Assembly: GCF_008973825.1 (NCBI RefSeq)
Contig: NZ_WCHR01000005.1
Coordinates: 1-64,000 of the forward strand
DNA from: Gemmobacter serpentinus
GTDB taxonomy: Bacteria > Pseudomonadota > Alphaproteobacteria > Rhodobacterales > Rhodobacteraceae
Length of the DNA: 64,000 bases
Direction: 5' to 3'
The notes beneath the pieces were generated by a model that saw nothing but the letters and a program-made list of their open reading frames with translations, made no database searches and was not told the DNA's origin. The translations under genes were made by a program, and so were the position numbers. This document shows, piece after piece, positions 35,420 to 46,296 of the stretch (position 1 is the first letter of the stretch; each line of letters starts with the position of its first letter).

Positions 35420-35494
35420 GGTCCGTTCGTCTATCGGTTAGGACACCAGGTTTTCAACCTGGGAAGAGGGGTTCGACTCCCCTACGGACTGCCA
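35420..35494 (+). tRNA. tRNA-Glu (anticodon TTC)
   Basis: 75 bases including the encoded CCA (35492-35494). Acceptor GGTCCGT pairs with ACGGACT, with a G1-U72 wobble at the end. The anticodon stem-loop is CCAGG TTTTCAA CCTGG, anticodon TTC. The T arm is GGGG TTCGACT CCCC. The gene lies between recJ and the katG terminator; no T-run directly follows it. Confidence 0.97.
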
Positions 35495-35602
35495 CTGGTT
35501 ATCCCTGAAAATTCAAGATCTTGCCCGGCGTGCTTCACGCGGGGTTTTCGGTATTTCGGCACATGCCTTGCGGCGTGCAGCCCTGCATCAGCCCAAAAGA
35601 AA

Positions 35603-35632
35603 AGCCCTTCCCGGTGGTGACCGGAAAGGGCC
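35603..35632 (-). terminator. katG rho-independent terminator
   Basis: GCCCTTCCCGGT / ACCGGAAAGGGC with loop GGTG: eleven of twelve pairs. On the minus strand it is followed by CTTTTCTTTTGGG (T-rich), ending katG transcription 20-50 bases past its stop. Confidence 0.88.
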
Positions 35633-35653
35633 TTGTTGTGTCAGGATCAGACC

Positions 35654-37933
<2,280 letters not shown>

Positions 37934-37947
37934 CTAGCAGGCGTATT

Positions 37948-37979
37948 TGATAATTGGAATTTGCATTTTCCAATCATCA
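37948..37979. promoter_or_regulatory. OxyR operator between katG and oxyR
   Basis: Inverted repeat TGATAATTGGAA (37948-37959) / TTCCAATCATCA (37968-37979), eleven of twelve positions matching, 8-base spacer, AT-rich. It ends 15 bases before the oxyR start and about 120 bases before katG. This is the place and shape of a LysR-type tetramer site, expected to activate katG and autoregulate oxyR. Confidence 0.8.
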
Positions 37980-37994
37980 TTATATGAAATTCTT

Positions 37995-38903
37995 ATGATA
38001 CAAATCACCCTGAAGCATCTGCGCTATTTCGAGGCGCTGGCCCAGCACGGCCATTTCGGGCGCGCGGCGACGGCCAGTGCCATTTCGCAACCCGCGCTGT
38101 CCTTGCAGATGAAAGAGCTGGAAGAGATCCTCGGCGCGCCGCTGATCGAACGCGCCACAAGGCAGATCCGTTTGACCCAGTTGGGCGAGGCCTTTGCGCT
38201 GCGTGCCCGTGATATCCTGCGCGCCGTCGATGAACTGGGGGCGCTTGCCCGCGCCGCGCAAGGGCCCCTGGCCGGGCAATTGCGCATCGGGGTCATTCCG
38301 ACGATTGCGCCCTATCTGTTGCCTGCGATCATCCAGACCCTGTCACAGAGCTTTCCACAACTCGATCTGCGCCCGCGTGAGGCGGTGACGCGCAAGCTGG
38401 TCGATGATCTGACCGAAGGGCGGCTGGATTTCGCCGTCGTCGCCCTGCCGGTGTCAGAGCCCGCTTTGGCCGAACATCCGCTGTTTGACGAGGAATTCGT
38501 GCTGGTGCGCCCGATCTCGGATGCAGCAAAGCCAGTGCCCAACCCGGATTCGCTGCGCACCATGCGGCTCTTGCTGCTGGAGGAAGGCCATTGCTTCCGC
38601 GATCAGGCGCTGTCCTTTTGCAACATGACCTCGGCCCCGCCCCGCGATCTGATGGAGGGCAGCACATTGGCCACGCTGGTGCAGATGGTCGGCGCAGGGA
38701 TCGGCGTCACGCTGATCCCGCAAATGGCGGTGCCGATCGAGACGCGATCGGCCGCCGTCGCCGTCTTCCGCCTGCCAGAGCCGCGTCCGAAACGCCGGAT
38801 CGGGCTGGTCTGGCGGCGCACCAATCCGCTGGCCGCACAGTTCACCGGCATTGCCGATGTGATCCGCGCCGTGATCCCGGTGGGGAACGCCCCGATGCCT
38901 TAA
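37995..38903 (+). CDS. oxyR: Hydrogen peroxide-inducible regulator OxyR
   Basis: 302 residues of the LysR family. The helix-turn-helix is at about 5-60 (LKHLRYFEALAQHGHFGRAA, SQPALSLQMKELEEIL). The redox pair is conserved: Cys200 in LLLLEEGHCFRDQALSFC and Cys209 in SFCNMT. Peroxide oxidises these to a disulfide that switches DNA binding. It faces katG, its usual target. Its stop codon overlaps the stop of the opposite-strand lipoprotein gene. Confidence 0.95.
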   Translation: MIQITLKHLRYFEALAQHGHFGRAATASAISQPALSLQMKELEEILGAPLIERATRQIRLTQLGEAFALRARDILRAVDELGALARAAQGPLAGQLRIGVIPTIAPYLLPAIIQTLSQSFPQLDLRPREAVTRKLVDDLTEGRLDFAVVALPVSEPALAEHPLFDEEFVLVRPISDAAKPVPNPDSLRTMRLLLLEEGHCFRDQALSFCNMTSAPPRDLMEGSTLATLVQMVGAGIGVTLIPQMAVPIETRSAAVAVFRLPEPRPKRRIGLVWRRTNPLAAQFTGIADVIRAVIPVGNAPMP

Positions 38904-39292
38904 CCCGGAGTCTTTGTGCCGGTCTGGGTGGCCATCGGGGCCTTGCATTCCGCATTGCCGAATTTCACCGAACAGGCCTTCACCGCACAGGCGCGGATCT
39001 GCACGTCCCGTTCGGCCTTGTTCACGTCATAGGTTTCCAACGTCGTATAGGGAATGTCTTCCGTGCGGTATTGAGGGAAGCATTGCACCTTGTCGCCCTT
39101 GCCATGACAGACCGTGCCGCCGGTGGGGATGCGGATATACTTGACCCGTTCCACGATGCGCTGGCCATAGCGCGGCGGGATCTTCTCGGTCCATTCGGCT
39201 GCGCAAAGGCTGCGCTCGGCGCGGTATTCGGGCGTCCCGCATGAGGCCAGCAGCGCGATGGCGATCAGGGAGGCGGGCATCAGGCGGCACAT
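38900..39292 (-). CDS. Small cysteine-rich lipoprotein, function unknown
   Basis: 130 residues. The signal ends in lipobox LLASC (lipidated Cys about residue 18; a second Met four codons in could be the true start). The mature part has six further cysteines, including CAAEW, TVCHGKGDKVQCFP and RACAVKACSVKFGNAEC, which could form disulfides in the periplasm. I do not recognise a family. Its TAA stop (38900-38902) interlocks with the oxyR stop (38901-38903) in a convergent overlap. Confidence 0.8.
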   Translation of the reverse strand: MCRLMPASLIAIALLASCGTPEYRAERSLCAAEWTEKIPPRYGQRIVERVKYIRIPTGGTVCHGKGDKVQCFPQYRTEDIPYTTLETYDVNKAERDVQIRACAVKACSVKFGNAECKAPMATQTGTKTPG

Positions 39293-39452
39293 GGCGGAAC
39301 CTCGACAGGAAGCATGGGCAATAACCGGCGACGATGGCCTGACGCCCCGCCCCTGCCGTCGGAACCGCGGTCGCGCGGCAAGGAGGGCTGAGGGGTAAAA
39401 GGCCTGCGACCAATGCTGGTTTTCTCAAGGGAACGCCCGGCCAAAGGCGAAG

Positions 39453-39890
39453 TCAAGCCCCCCTGCGGCCAGCGAAAAACCCGCGCAGCAGGGCGGCGGC
39501 GTCCGCTTCGGCCAACCCGTCATAAACTTCCGGGCTATGGTGGCATTGCGCATGGGTGAAGACGCGCGCGCCAAAGGCCACGCCGCCTGATTTGGGATCG
39601 GCCGCACCATAGTAAAGCCGGGCGATTCTGGCGGCCGAGATGGCTGCAGCGCACATCGGGCATGGCTCCAGCGTCACATAGAGATCGTAACCCGCAAGTC
39701 TTTCCTGCCCCAAGGCCGCGCAGGCCGCACGAATGGCCAGGATCTCGGCATGTGCGGTCGGGTCGTTCAATTCGCGGGTGCGGTTGCCCGCCTGCGCCAG
39801 CACCGCGCCACCCGGCGCCACGATCACCGCCCCCACCGGCACCTCGCCGCGCAGGGCAGCCGCCCGCGCCTCATCAAGCGCGAGATCCAT
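39453..39890 (-). CDS. tadA: tRNA-specific adenosine-34 deaminase
   Basis: 145 residues of the cytidine-deaminase fold. The zinc and proton-shuttle motif is TAHAEILAIR (His47, Glu49), with PCPMC (Cys77, Cys80). It converts A34 to inosine in tRNA-Arg(ACG). The start at 39890 gives MDLALDEARAAALRGEVPVG, the standard N-terminus; a GTG 18 bases upstream is also in frame and no clear ribosome-binding site favours either. It is divergent from the pseudouridine synthase gene. Confidence 0.94.
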   Translation of the reverse strand: MDLALDEARAAALRGEVPVGAVIVAPGGAVLAQAGNRTRELNDPTAHAEILAIRAACAALGQERLAGYDLYVTLEPCPMCAAAISAARIARLYYGAADPKSGGVAFGARVFTHAQCHHSPEVYDGLAEADAAALLRGFFAGRRGA

Positions 39891-39951
39891 GAAGGAGCGA
39901 AACCCGCTCACCCGATTGCCCTTTTCTGACGCAAGGCGTATCTTTCCCGTT

Positions 39952-39975
39952 GCTGAATATCCTCGGGGGCCGGGG
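39952..39975. repeat. Relic half-arm of the multi-hairpin repeat family
   Basis: GAATATCCTCGGGGGCCGGG matches the right arm of the long palindrome in copies B and C (ATATCCTCGGGGGG) but has no left arm. It sits 60 bases upstream of the rluB-like start. Confidence 0.5.
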
Positions 39976-40033
39976 CGCGCGGATCGCCCAACCGACCGCC
40001 GCCCGCTTTCCCCGCAAACATGCCGGGAAAGCC

Positions 40034-41413
40034 ATGCCAGAACAAGACAAGCCGAAACCGGCCCACCCGAAACCCGCGCGACCGAAACCTGCGGCGGCGC
40101 GGCAGCCCGCAAAGCCCGAGCCTGTCAAATCCGCCGATACGCCCGAGGGTGAGCGTATCGCCAAGGTGCTGTCACGGGCGGGCGTGGCTTCGCGCCGCGA
40201 GGCCGAGCGGCTGATCGAGGCCGGTGAAGTGCGGGTGAATGGCAAGATCATCACCTCGCCCGCGCTGAATGTGACCGAACGCGACCGCATCACCGTCAGC
40301 GGCCAGCCACTGGCCGCGAAAGAGCCGGTCCGGGTCTGGCTGTATTACAAGCCCGAGGGGCTGGTGACTTCTGCCTCGGATGAAAAGGGCCGGCAGACCG
40401 TATTCGACAGCCTGCCGGAAGACATGCCGCGCGTGATGTCGGTGGGCCGGCTTGACCTCAATTCCGAAGGCCTGCTGCTGTTGACCAATGATGGCGGGTT
40501 GAAGCGGCAGCTGGAGCTGCCCTCGACCGGCTGGCTGCGCAAATACCGGGTGCGGGTGCATGGCAATCCGACCGACCCGGATCTGGAGCCCTTGCGCAAG
40601 GGGATCGAGGTTGATGGCGAACGGTTCCAGCCGATGCAGGTCGTGCTGGATCGGGTGCAAGGCGCCAATGCCTGGCTGACAATCGGTCTGCGCGAAGGCA
40701 AGAACCGCGAGATCCGCCGCGCCATGTCTGAAATCGGACTGACGGTGAACCGGCTGATCCGCATCAGCTATGGTCCGTTCCGGCTGAACGAGTTGCAGCC
40801 CGGCGAGGTGGAGGAGATCCGCCCCCGTGTGCTGAAAGACCAGTTGGGCTTTGATCCCAATGGCGACGAAGAGCCACCGCCCCCCGCCAAGGCCGCCAGG
40901 CCCGGCGAAAGGGTCCGCACGTTGAGCCGCAGCGGCAAGACCCGCCCGGATGAGGAAGATCGCCCCGCAGCGCGTGGACGCGCGCCGCGCCCGGTCGCGG
41001 GGGAACGTGCCGCGGCTGGTGCGCGCCCGGGCACGGGTGAGCGGGCCGCGCGAGGAAAAGCTGACGCCACAGCAAAACCCGGGCGCATCACCGTCACCCG
41101 CAGCGGCGCGAAGCCGCGTCCGGCGGCAGGCGATGAGACCGCGCCCGCCCGCAGCAAGACTGCCCGTGCGACGGCCGGTGCCCCGCCTGCGCGCGGCACG
41201 GCGGGCGCAAAGCTGCGCGCCTCGGCCGATCGTTTCCTTGACAATGTCGAGGCCAAGCCCCGCCGCAGCGCCAGCAGCCCGCGCCCGCCCGAGCCCACTG
41301 CATCGCGGAGCAAAGCCGGTCGTGATCCTTCGCCGCGGGATCGTGGCCCGACCAAGCCCGGACGCCCTACCGCATCCCGGCCCGGCAAGGGCAGCGGGCC
41401 GCGCAGCCGCTGA
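40034..41413 (+). CDS. rluB: RluB-like 23S rRNA pseudouridine synthase with long basic tail
   Basis: 459 residues. A Lys/Pro-rich leader (1-35) is followed by an S4 RNA-binding domain (about 38-90, GERIAKVLSRAGVASRREAE) and the RsuA/RluB catalytic domain with GRLDLNSEGLLLLTN (Asp141) and GKNREIRRAM. From about residue 285 a 175-residue Arg/Ala/Pro/Gly-rich, low-complexity basic tail follows; it is probably disordered and RNA-binding. RluB modifies U2605 in E. coli numbering; RluE/F-type alternatives are not excluded. The ATG at 40034 is chosen by family start. Confidence 0.88.
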   Translation: MPEQDKPKPAHPKPARPKPAAARQPAKPEPVKSADTPEGERIAKVLSRAGVASRREAERLIEAGEVRVNGKIITSPALNVTERDRITVSGQPLAAKEPVRVWLYYKPEGLVTSASDEKGRQTVFDSLPEDMPRVMSVGRLDLNSEGLLLLTNDGGLKRQLELPSTGWLRKYRVRVHGNPTDPDLEPLRKGIEVDGERFQPMQVVLDRVQGANAWLTIGLREGKNREIRRAMSEIGLTVNRLIRISYGPFRLNELQPGEVEEIRPRVLKDQLGFDPNGDEEPPPPAKAARPGERVRTLSRSGKTRPDEEDRPAARGRAPRPVAGERAAAGARPGTGERAARGKADATAKPGRITVTRSGAKPRPAAGDETAPARSKTARATAGAPPARGTAGAKLRASADRFLDNVEAKPRRSASSPRPPEPTASRSKAGRDPSPRDRGPTKPGRPTASRPGKGSGPRSR

Positions 41414-41419
41414 CACCAA

Positions 41420-41446
41420 GGCCGATCCTTCACGGAGGGATCGGCC
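41420..41446 (+). terminator. rluB-like gene terminator hairpin
   Basis: GGCCGATCC (41420-41428), 9-base loop, GGATCGGCC (41438-41446), directly behind the stop. C-rich but not T-rich sequence follows, so efficiency is uncertain. Confidence 0.6.
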
Positions 41447-41675
41447 CCCTGCCCCAACCACCCTGGCATCCGCCCGTGTCGCATCGGCCCAAATCTGCGC
41501 AAGGCGCAGGCGCGGGGAAGCCCGCTTGCATTTTCCCGCCCCTTTCGCGGGCGCGGGCACTGGCAGGGCGCGCGACGCTCACCTATAGTTGTCTTGAGCT
41601 TTGTGGGCTGTGGCCCCTGCCATGTTATGTCCGGGGCTGCGATGCCCCATCGCTCTGCCATGTTCCGGAGGCCCG

Positions 41676-41759
41676 ATGTCCGCACCCGCCCTGCAGAATA
41701 TCAGCTTCCTGCTGCTGCTCGCACTCACGCTTTACACCGCATTTGGCGGGGGGATGTGA
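41676..41759 (+). CDS. 27-residue hydrophobic microprotein upstream of xpaC
   Basis: Reads MSAPALQNISFLLLLALTLY then TAFGGGM and stop. One transmembrane helix (about residues 9-23) is evident. CCGGAGG lies four bases before the ATG, a stronger ribosome-binding site than most genes here, and the stop is only three bases before the xpaC start, implying coupling. Too short for routine gene calling. It may be a regulator or a subunit of the XpaC/TelA membrane system; that is inference. Confidence 0.6.
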   Translation: MSAPALQNISFLLLLALTLYTAFGGGM

Positions 41760-41762
41760 CCC

Positions 41763-42686
41763 ATGGCACAGCGTTTCGGCGGCAAATATTCGCCCGACGG
41801 TTCCGTCACCCGTGACCATGCGCCGGAGGCGGGGTCGGGGGCGGGCCAAAACCAGCCGATGCCGAACCTTTACAATGGCAAGCGGCCCGCCCGTGCAGGG
41901 GCGCGTTCCAATATCCTGTTTCTGCTGCCCTTCGTCTTTGTGGCCAAAGGCTTCATCTCGCCCGCCGGCGGGATGCTGATGAACATGGCGGCGGGGGGGC
42001 TGATATTGGCCGGTGCCTGGCTGACCCGGGAAGGCCTGCGCGCCGAAGGGGCCTATGACCTGCGCAAAGTGGCGAAACGGCCCGCCATCCCGCGCAAGAT
42101 CTTTGGCGCGGTGCTGGGTGGGCTTGGCATCGGCATGGGGGCCATGGCCGCCACCGGATCGCCCGTCCATGCCGGGCTGATTGGTCTGCTTGGGGGGGCC
42201 TTGCATCTGGGGGCCTTCGGGCTGGATCCGCTGCGCGACAAGGGGGCTGAAGGGATCGATGCTTTCCAGGCCGATCGTGTGGCACGCGCCGTGGACGAGG
42301 CCGAAACCCATCTTGGGGCAATGAAGGACGCCATCCTGCGCGCCCGCGACCGCGCACTGGAAAACCGGGTGGATCGTTTTGCCGTGGCCGCCCGCCAGCT
42401 GTTCCGCCGGGTCGAGGAGGATCCCGGCGATCTGTCGGCGGTGCGCAAATATCTGGGCATCTATCTGATGGGCGCGCGCGACGCGACGATCAAGTTTGCC
42501 GATCTTTACGGCCAGAACCGCGATGCACAGGCCCGCGCCGATTACGAGGCGCTGCTGACCGATCTGGAAACCAATTTCGCCGACCGCTCTGCCCGGCTGC
42601 TGACCAATGACGCGCAGGCGCTGGATGTGGAAATCCAGGTGCTGCGCGAACGCCTGCAATACGAGACACCCAAAGCCCGTGATTGA
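41763..42686 (+). CDS. XpaC-family membrane protein
   Basis: 307 residues. After a hydrophilic N-terminus come hydrophobic helices (about 48-66, SNILFLLPFVFVAKGF; 72-86; and a Gly-rich pair around 113-152). A C-terminal helical, probably coiled-coil, domain starts near ADRVARAVDEAETHLGAMKD and ends LLTNDAQALDVEIQVLRERL. This is the XpaC (5-bromo-4-chloroindolyl phosphate hydrolysis) family, which almost always neighbours telA, as here. It is probably an inner-membrane partner of TelA; the biochemical role is not established. Confidence 0.84.
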   Translation: MAQRFGGKYSPDGSVTRDHAPEAGSGAGQNQPMPNLYNGKRPARAGARSNILFLLPFVFVAKGFISPAGGMLMNMAAGGLILAGAWLTREGLRAEGAYDLRKVAKRPAIPRKIFGAVLGGLGIGMGAMAATGSPVHAGLIGLLGGALHLGAFGLDPLRDKGAEGIDAFQADRVARAVDEAETHLGAMKDAILRARDRALENRVDRFAVAARQLFRRVEEDPGDLSAVRKYLGIYLMGARDATIKFADLYGQNRDAQARADYEALLTDLETNFADRSARLLTNDAQALDVEIQVLRERLQYETPKARD

Positions 42687-42757
42687 GAAGCCCGCCCTGC
42701 CCTGCTAAGGCGAGGCAGTAACCCGTTTCGCCGCAAGGCCTTCAAAGGGAAAGCCCC

Positions 42758-43942
42758 ATGTCCGAATCCGTCCGTGCCGCCGCCACCGCAACCTTGGCCG
42801 AGGTCGAGCAGATCAACGCCGTGATCCTGCCTGAGCCGGGTCAGGAGGTCGTGCCGCTGGAGGCTGCAAGCGCCCCGCAGGCCGAGGCGATCCGTGCCCG
42901 CATGGCGGAAATCGACATGGGCAATACCCAATCGATCATCTCCTTCGGATCGGGCGCGCAAAGCGAATTGCAGGTCATCAGCCAACAGATGCTGGCGGAT
43001 GTGAAGAACAAGGATGTGGGCCCCGCAGGCGATTCACTGCGCAACATGGTCTCGACCCTCAAGGGCTTTTCGGTCTCGGAACTCGACGTGCGCCGGCAAC
43101 GCTCGTGGTGGGAACGGCTTCTGGGGCGCGCCGCCCCCTATTCCAAATTTGTGGCAAAATACGAGGAAGTGCAGGCGCAGATCGACCGCGTCACCGCCAA
43201 TCTTGACCAACATGCCCATACGCTGCTGAAGGATATCAAATCGCTCGACCAGCTTTATGCCAAGACGCTGGATTTCTACAATGAGCTGGCGATTTACATC
43301 GCGGCGGGCGAGGCCAAGCTTGCCGATCTCGATGCCAAGGACATTCCCGCACTGGAAGCCGCTGTGACGGCTGCGGCAGAAGATGACAAGGTGCTGCGCG
43401 CGCAGGAGCTGCGCGATCTGCGCGCCGCCCGCGACGATCTGGAGCGCCGGGTGCATGACCTGAAGCTGACCCGTCAGGTCACCATGCAATCGCTGCCCTC
43501 GATCCGTCTGGTGCAGGAAAACGACAAGTCGCTGGTCACCAAAATCAACTCCACGCTGGTCAACACCGTCCCGCTCTGGGAGACCCAGCTGGCGCAGGCC
43601 GTAACCATCCAGCGCACGCGCGAGGCCGCTGAATCGATCAAGGCCGCCAATGACCTGACCAATGAGCTGCTGACCTCCAACGCCAAGAACCTGCAGGAAA
43701 CCAACCGCGTTGTCCGCACCGAGATGGAGCGCGGCGTTTTCGACATCGAGGCCGTGAAGACCGCAAACGCCACGCTGATCGCCACGATCAACGAAAGCCT
43801 GGCCATCGCCGATGAGGGCAAGGCCAAGCGCGCGGCGGCCGAGCAGGACCTGCAAAAGATGGAGGCAGAGCTGCGCGATACGCTGGCCTCGGCCAAGGCC
43901 CGCAAGGACGGGCTTGGCACCGCCACCGGCTCGGCCGTCTGA
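42758..43942 (+). CDS. TelA-family toxic anion resistance protein
   Basis: 394 residues, soluble and highly helical. Family signatures are FGSGAQSELQVISQQMLADV, SLRNMVSTLKGFS, QVTMQSLPSIRLVQENDKSL and IQRTREAAESIKAANDLTNE. Long heptad-like stretches (about 130-260 and 300-380) predict coiled coils. TelA proteins are linked with resistance to tellurite and some antimicrobials, probably through the cell envelope. AAAGGGAAAG precedes the ATG. It lies 71 bases after xpaC. Confidence 0.9.
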   Translation: MSESVRAAATATLAEVEQINAVILPEPGQEVVPLEAASAPQAEAIRARMAEIDMGNTQSIISFGSGAQSELQVISQQMLADVKNKDVGPAGDSLRNMVSTLKGFSVSELDVRRQRSWWERLLGRAAPYSKFVAKYEEVQAQIDRVTANLDQHAHTLLKDIKSLDQLYAKTLDFYNELAIYIAAGEAKLADLDAKDIPALEAAVTAAAEDDKVLRAQELRDLRAARDDLERRVHDLKLTRQVTMQSLPSIRLVQENDKSLVTKINSTLVNTVPLWETQLAQAVTIQRTREAAESIKAANDLTNELLTSNAKNLQETNRVVRTEMERGVFDIEAVKTANATLIATINESLAIADEGKAKRAAAEQDLQKMEAELRDTLASAKARKDGLGTATGSAV

Positions 43943-43948
43943 CGGGGA

Positions 43949-44911
43949 ATGATGGTGGGGGGAACGTTCCGCTTCGCGCGGCACTTCGGTGCCATGGGTC
44001 TTGCGGCATTGCTGCTGGGCTGTTCGAGCACGGCCCCCGCCATCTCGCCCACGCCCATGGCGCGGCCCGCCCCTGTGGCGCCGCGCCCGGCGCAACCGCC
44101 GGTCGCATCGGCGGAAAGTCAGGCCCTGAGCCAGTATTACGCACAGGTGCAAGCGGATCTGCTGATCCAAGGGCTGCTGCGCACCGATGGTGGCGGGGCG
44201 GATACGCCCTTTACCGATACGATGCTGACCGAGAATTTTATCCGCATCGCGCTGTTTGACGAATATGCCCGGGGCGCAGGCGGGTTGGTCGCGCGCGAGA
44301 CCCAAAGCCGCTTGCGACGCTGGCAGGTGCCTGTGCGGGTCGATGTAAGCTTTGGTGCCTCGGTTCCTCCCGATCGCCAGGCCACTGATCGGGCGCGGAT
44401 CCGGTCCTATCTGGGGCGGCTGTCTGCGCTGACCGGGCATCCGATTTCCTTGGTCGAAGGCGGCGGAAACTTCCACATCCAAATCGTCAACGAGGATGAG
44501 CGCCGCGCGCTCGGGCCGCTGATCTCGCGCACCCTGCCCGATCTCAGCCCGGCAGAGGTCAGCGGGTTGACCAATCTGCCGCGCTCGACCTATTGCATCG
44601 TCTATGCGTTGTCCGAGGGCAGCTCGGCCAGTTACAGCGCGGCTTTCGCGGTGATCCGGGCCGAACATCCCGATCTTCTGCGCCTGTCCTGCCTGCATGA
44701 AGAAATCGCCCAAGGGCTTGGTCTTGCCAATGACAGCCCGCTGGCGCGCCCTTCGATCTTCAATGATGACGAGGAATTTGCGCTGCTGACCCGTCAGGAC
44801 GAGCTGATGCTGCGCATCCTGTATGATCGCCGCCTGCGACCGGGGATGTTGGCGAACGAGGCGCGCCCCATCGTGCGCGAGATTGCAGCACAGTTGATGG
44901 GCAGCCAATAG
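43949..44911 (+). CDS. DUF2927-family lipoprotein
   Basis: 320 residues. The signal ends ALLLGCSS (lipidated Cys about residue 26), followed by a Pro/Ala linker. The domain contains FTDTMLTENFIRIALFDEYA, TGHPISLVEGGGNFHIQIVN and, near the end, LRLSCLHEEIAQGLGLANDS with SIFNDDEEFALLTRQDELML. The HEEIAQGLGL stretch resembles a metallopeptidase helix, though the catalytic role is unproven. It starts six bases after telA and is therefore part of this operon. Confidence 0.85.
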   Translation: MMVGGTFRFARHFGAMGLAALLLGCSSTAPAISPTPMARPAPVAPRPAQPPVASAESQALSQYYAQVQADLLIQGLLRTDGGGADTPFTDTMLTENFIRIALFDEYARGAGGLVARETQSRLRRWQVPVRVDVSFGASVPPDRQATDRARIRSYLGRLSALTGHPISLVEGGGNFHIQIVNEDERRALGPLISRTLPDLSPAEVSGLTNLPRSTYCIVYALSEGSSASYSAAFAVIRAEHPDLLRLSCLHEEIAQGLGLANDSPLARPSIFNDDEEFALLTRQDELMLRILYDRRLRPGMLANEARPIVREIAAQLMGSQ

Positions 44912-44986
44912 GGCCGGACGGCATGGGGTGACAGTGGCAGGTCAGATAGGCCGGCCCTGCGGCGCGCATTTCTGCCGCCTGCGCAC

Positions 44987-45014
44987 CGCCTCAACCGAAC
45001 CGCCTCAACCGAAC
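44987..45014. repeat. 14-bp perfect tandem duplication
   Basis: CGCCTCAACCGAAC occurs twice head to tail between the convergent DUF2927 and zinc-ribbon genes. Probably a slippage product; no function is suggested. Confidence 0.9.
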
Positions 45015-45044
45015 TGACACAACTCCTGCACGAACCGATCAGGC

Positions 45045-46148
45045 TCAGCCGATCACGCCCTTTTGGCGCAGATAGAACAGGCCCAACCCGACGGCCACCG
45101 CGCCGAGCACCGCGAAGGTGATCTTCCACACGCTCCATGGCCGTTCGCCCTGCACGCGGCCGGTCTGGCCGTTGACGATGAAGCGATAACTTTTGCCATT
45201 GTATTTATAGGCCGCCATCCAGACCGGCAGCAGGATATGCTTGAAGGTCTCGGCGGAATATTCGGTATCAACCCGATGCACGCGCTGCACATCGCCGCCG
45301 ATATCGCGACGCACATCCTGATGGATCACCTGCGCCATCACCTCTTGTGCCCGCGCCCAGCCCTCTTCCAGCCCGACCGTGTAACCCTCGGCGGTGAAGC
45401 CCGAAAGGTAATCCTCGCGGTAAGGCTGCAGGGCTGCCAGATCCCAGGGGGCCAGCGCATCGGTATAGCGGCGCGGCAAGGATTCCGAGGCCAGAACCAG
45501 CACATCATCGAACACACGCGATACCCAGCCGCGCCGCCCGGACCAGCGGATCTTCTGGACCTGTTGCTGGCGCTGCTTCCCATCCACAATCACGGTCTCG
45601 GTGACATAGTAATGATCGCCGCGTTCCCCCTGATAGGCGGATCGGGTGGCGGCGTCATAGGTCCAGTAAGGCACATAAAGCCCGTTCAGCGCCCGACCCT
45701 TGCGGGCATATTCGACAAGGCCATTGGGCGCGAACCACAGGCCGCCAAGCCAGTTGGTCATGGATTGGCGCGCGGTGCGCTCATCCAGAAAGAACGGCAA
45801 CACCGCCTGCGGCTTGATCTGCCGGTTGGTGCCGGTGCCTGCGACAACCGGGGTTGCGCAAAACGGGCATTCGGTTGCGTGCTGTGCGCCCTGAAACTCC
45901 ACCAGCGATCCACAAGAAGGACAACGCGTGGTGCGCACCTCTTCCATCGCGCCGGGGGGCAGCGCATCGCGCAAGGCGCGGTGCAGATCATGTTCGCCAA
46001 GCGCCAGATCGCGCGCCTCGGGCGCGGCAGGGATATCCTGCTCATGCCCACAATGATCACAGCGCAGATGGGTCTGGCCGGGGGCAAAGCGCAGATCGGC
46101 GCCGCAGGATTCGCAAGGGAAATGGCGCTCTGCCGTCTGGGCTGTCAC
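45045..46148 (-). CDS. Double zinc-ribbon membrane protein
   Basis: 367 residues. Two zinc ribbons open the protein: FPCESCGADLRF with LRCDHCGHEQ (about 10-36) and RCPSCGSLVEF with TECPFCATPVV (about 74-102). A large beta-rich region follows (ALNGLYVPYWTYDAATRSAY, WSGRRGWVSRVFDDVLVLAS), and one C-terminal transmembrane helix (ITFAVLGAVAVGLGLFYL). TFIIB-ribbon proteins of this build commonly adjoin SPFH and TelA genes. The SPFH gene lies upstream on the same strand; the TelA operon is convergent. Confidence 0.84.
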   Translation of the reverse strand: MTAQTAERHFPCESCGADLRFAPGQTHLRCDHCGHEQDIPAAPEARDLALGEHDLHRALRDALPPGAMEEVRTTRCPSCGSLVEFQGAQHATECPFCATPVVAGTGTNRQIKPQAVLPFFLDERTARQSMTNWLGGLWFAPNGLVEYARKGRALNGLYVPYWTYDAATRSAYQGERGDHYYVTETVIVDGKQRQQQVQKIRWSGRRGWVSRVFDDVLVLASESLPRRYTDALAPWDLAALQPYREDYLSGFTAEGYTVGLEEGWARAQEVMAQVIHQDVRRDIGGDVQRVHRVDTEYSAETFKHILLPVWMAAYKYNGKSYRFIVNGQTGRVQGERPWSVWKITFAVLGAVAVGLGLFYLRQKGVIG

Positions 46149-46296
46149 GGGAGATGATCCTGCATTCGTCAGTGTTTGGCGTCAGTGTCTGGCGTCGTCT
46201 CGATCTGCGCAACATGCGCGCGGCACACGGATAACTGGGACACTATCACCAGAACCGGCGGTGCCCGCCGGTTCCGTCATCAGCATCAGTCCCGGA

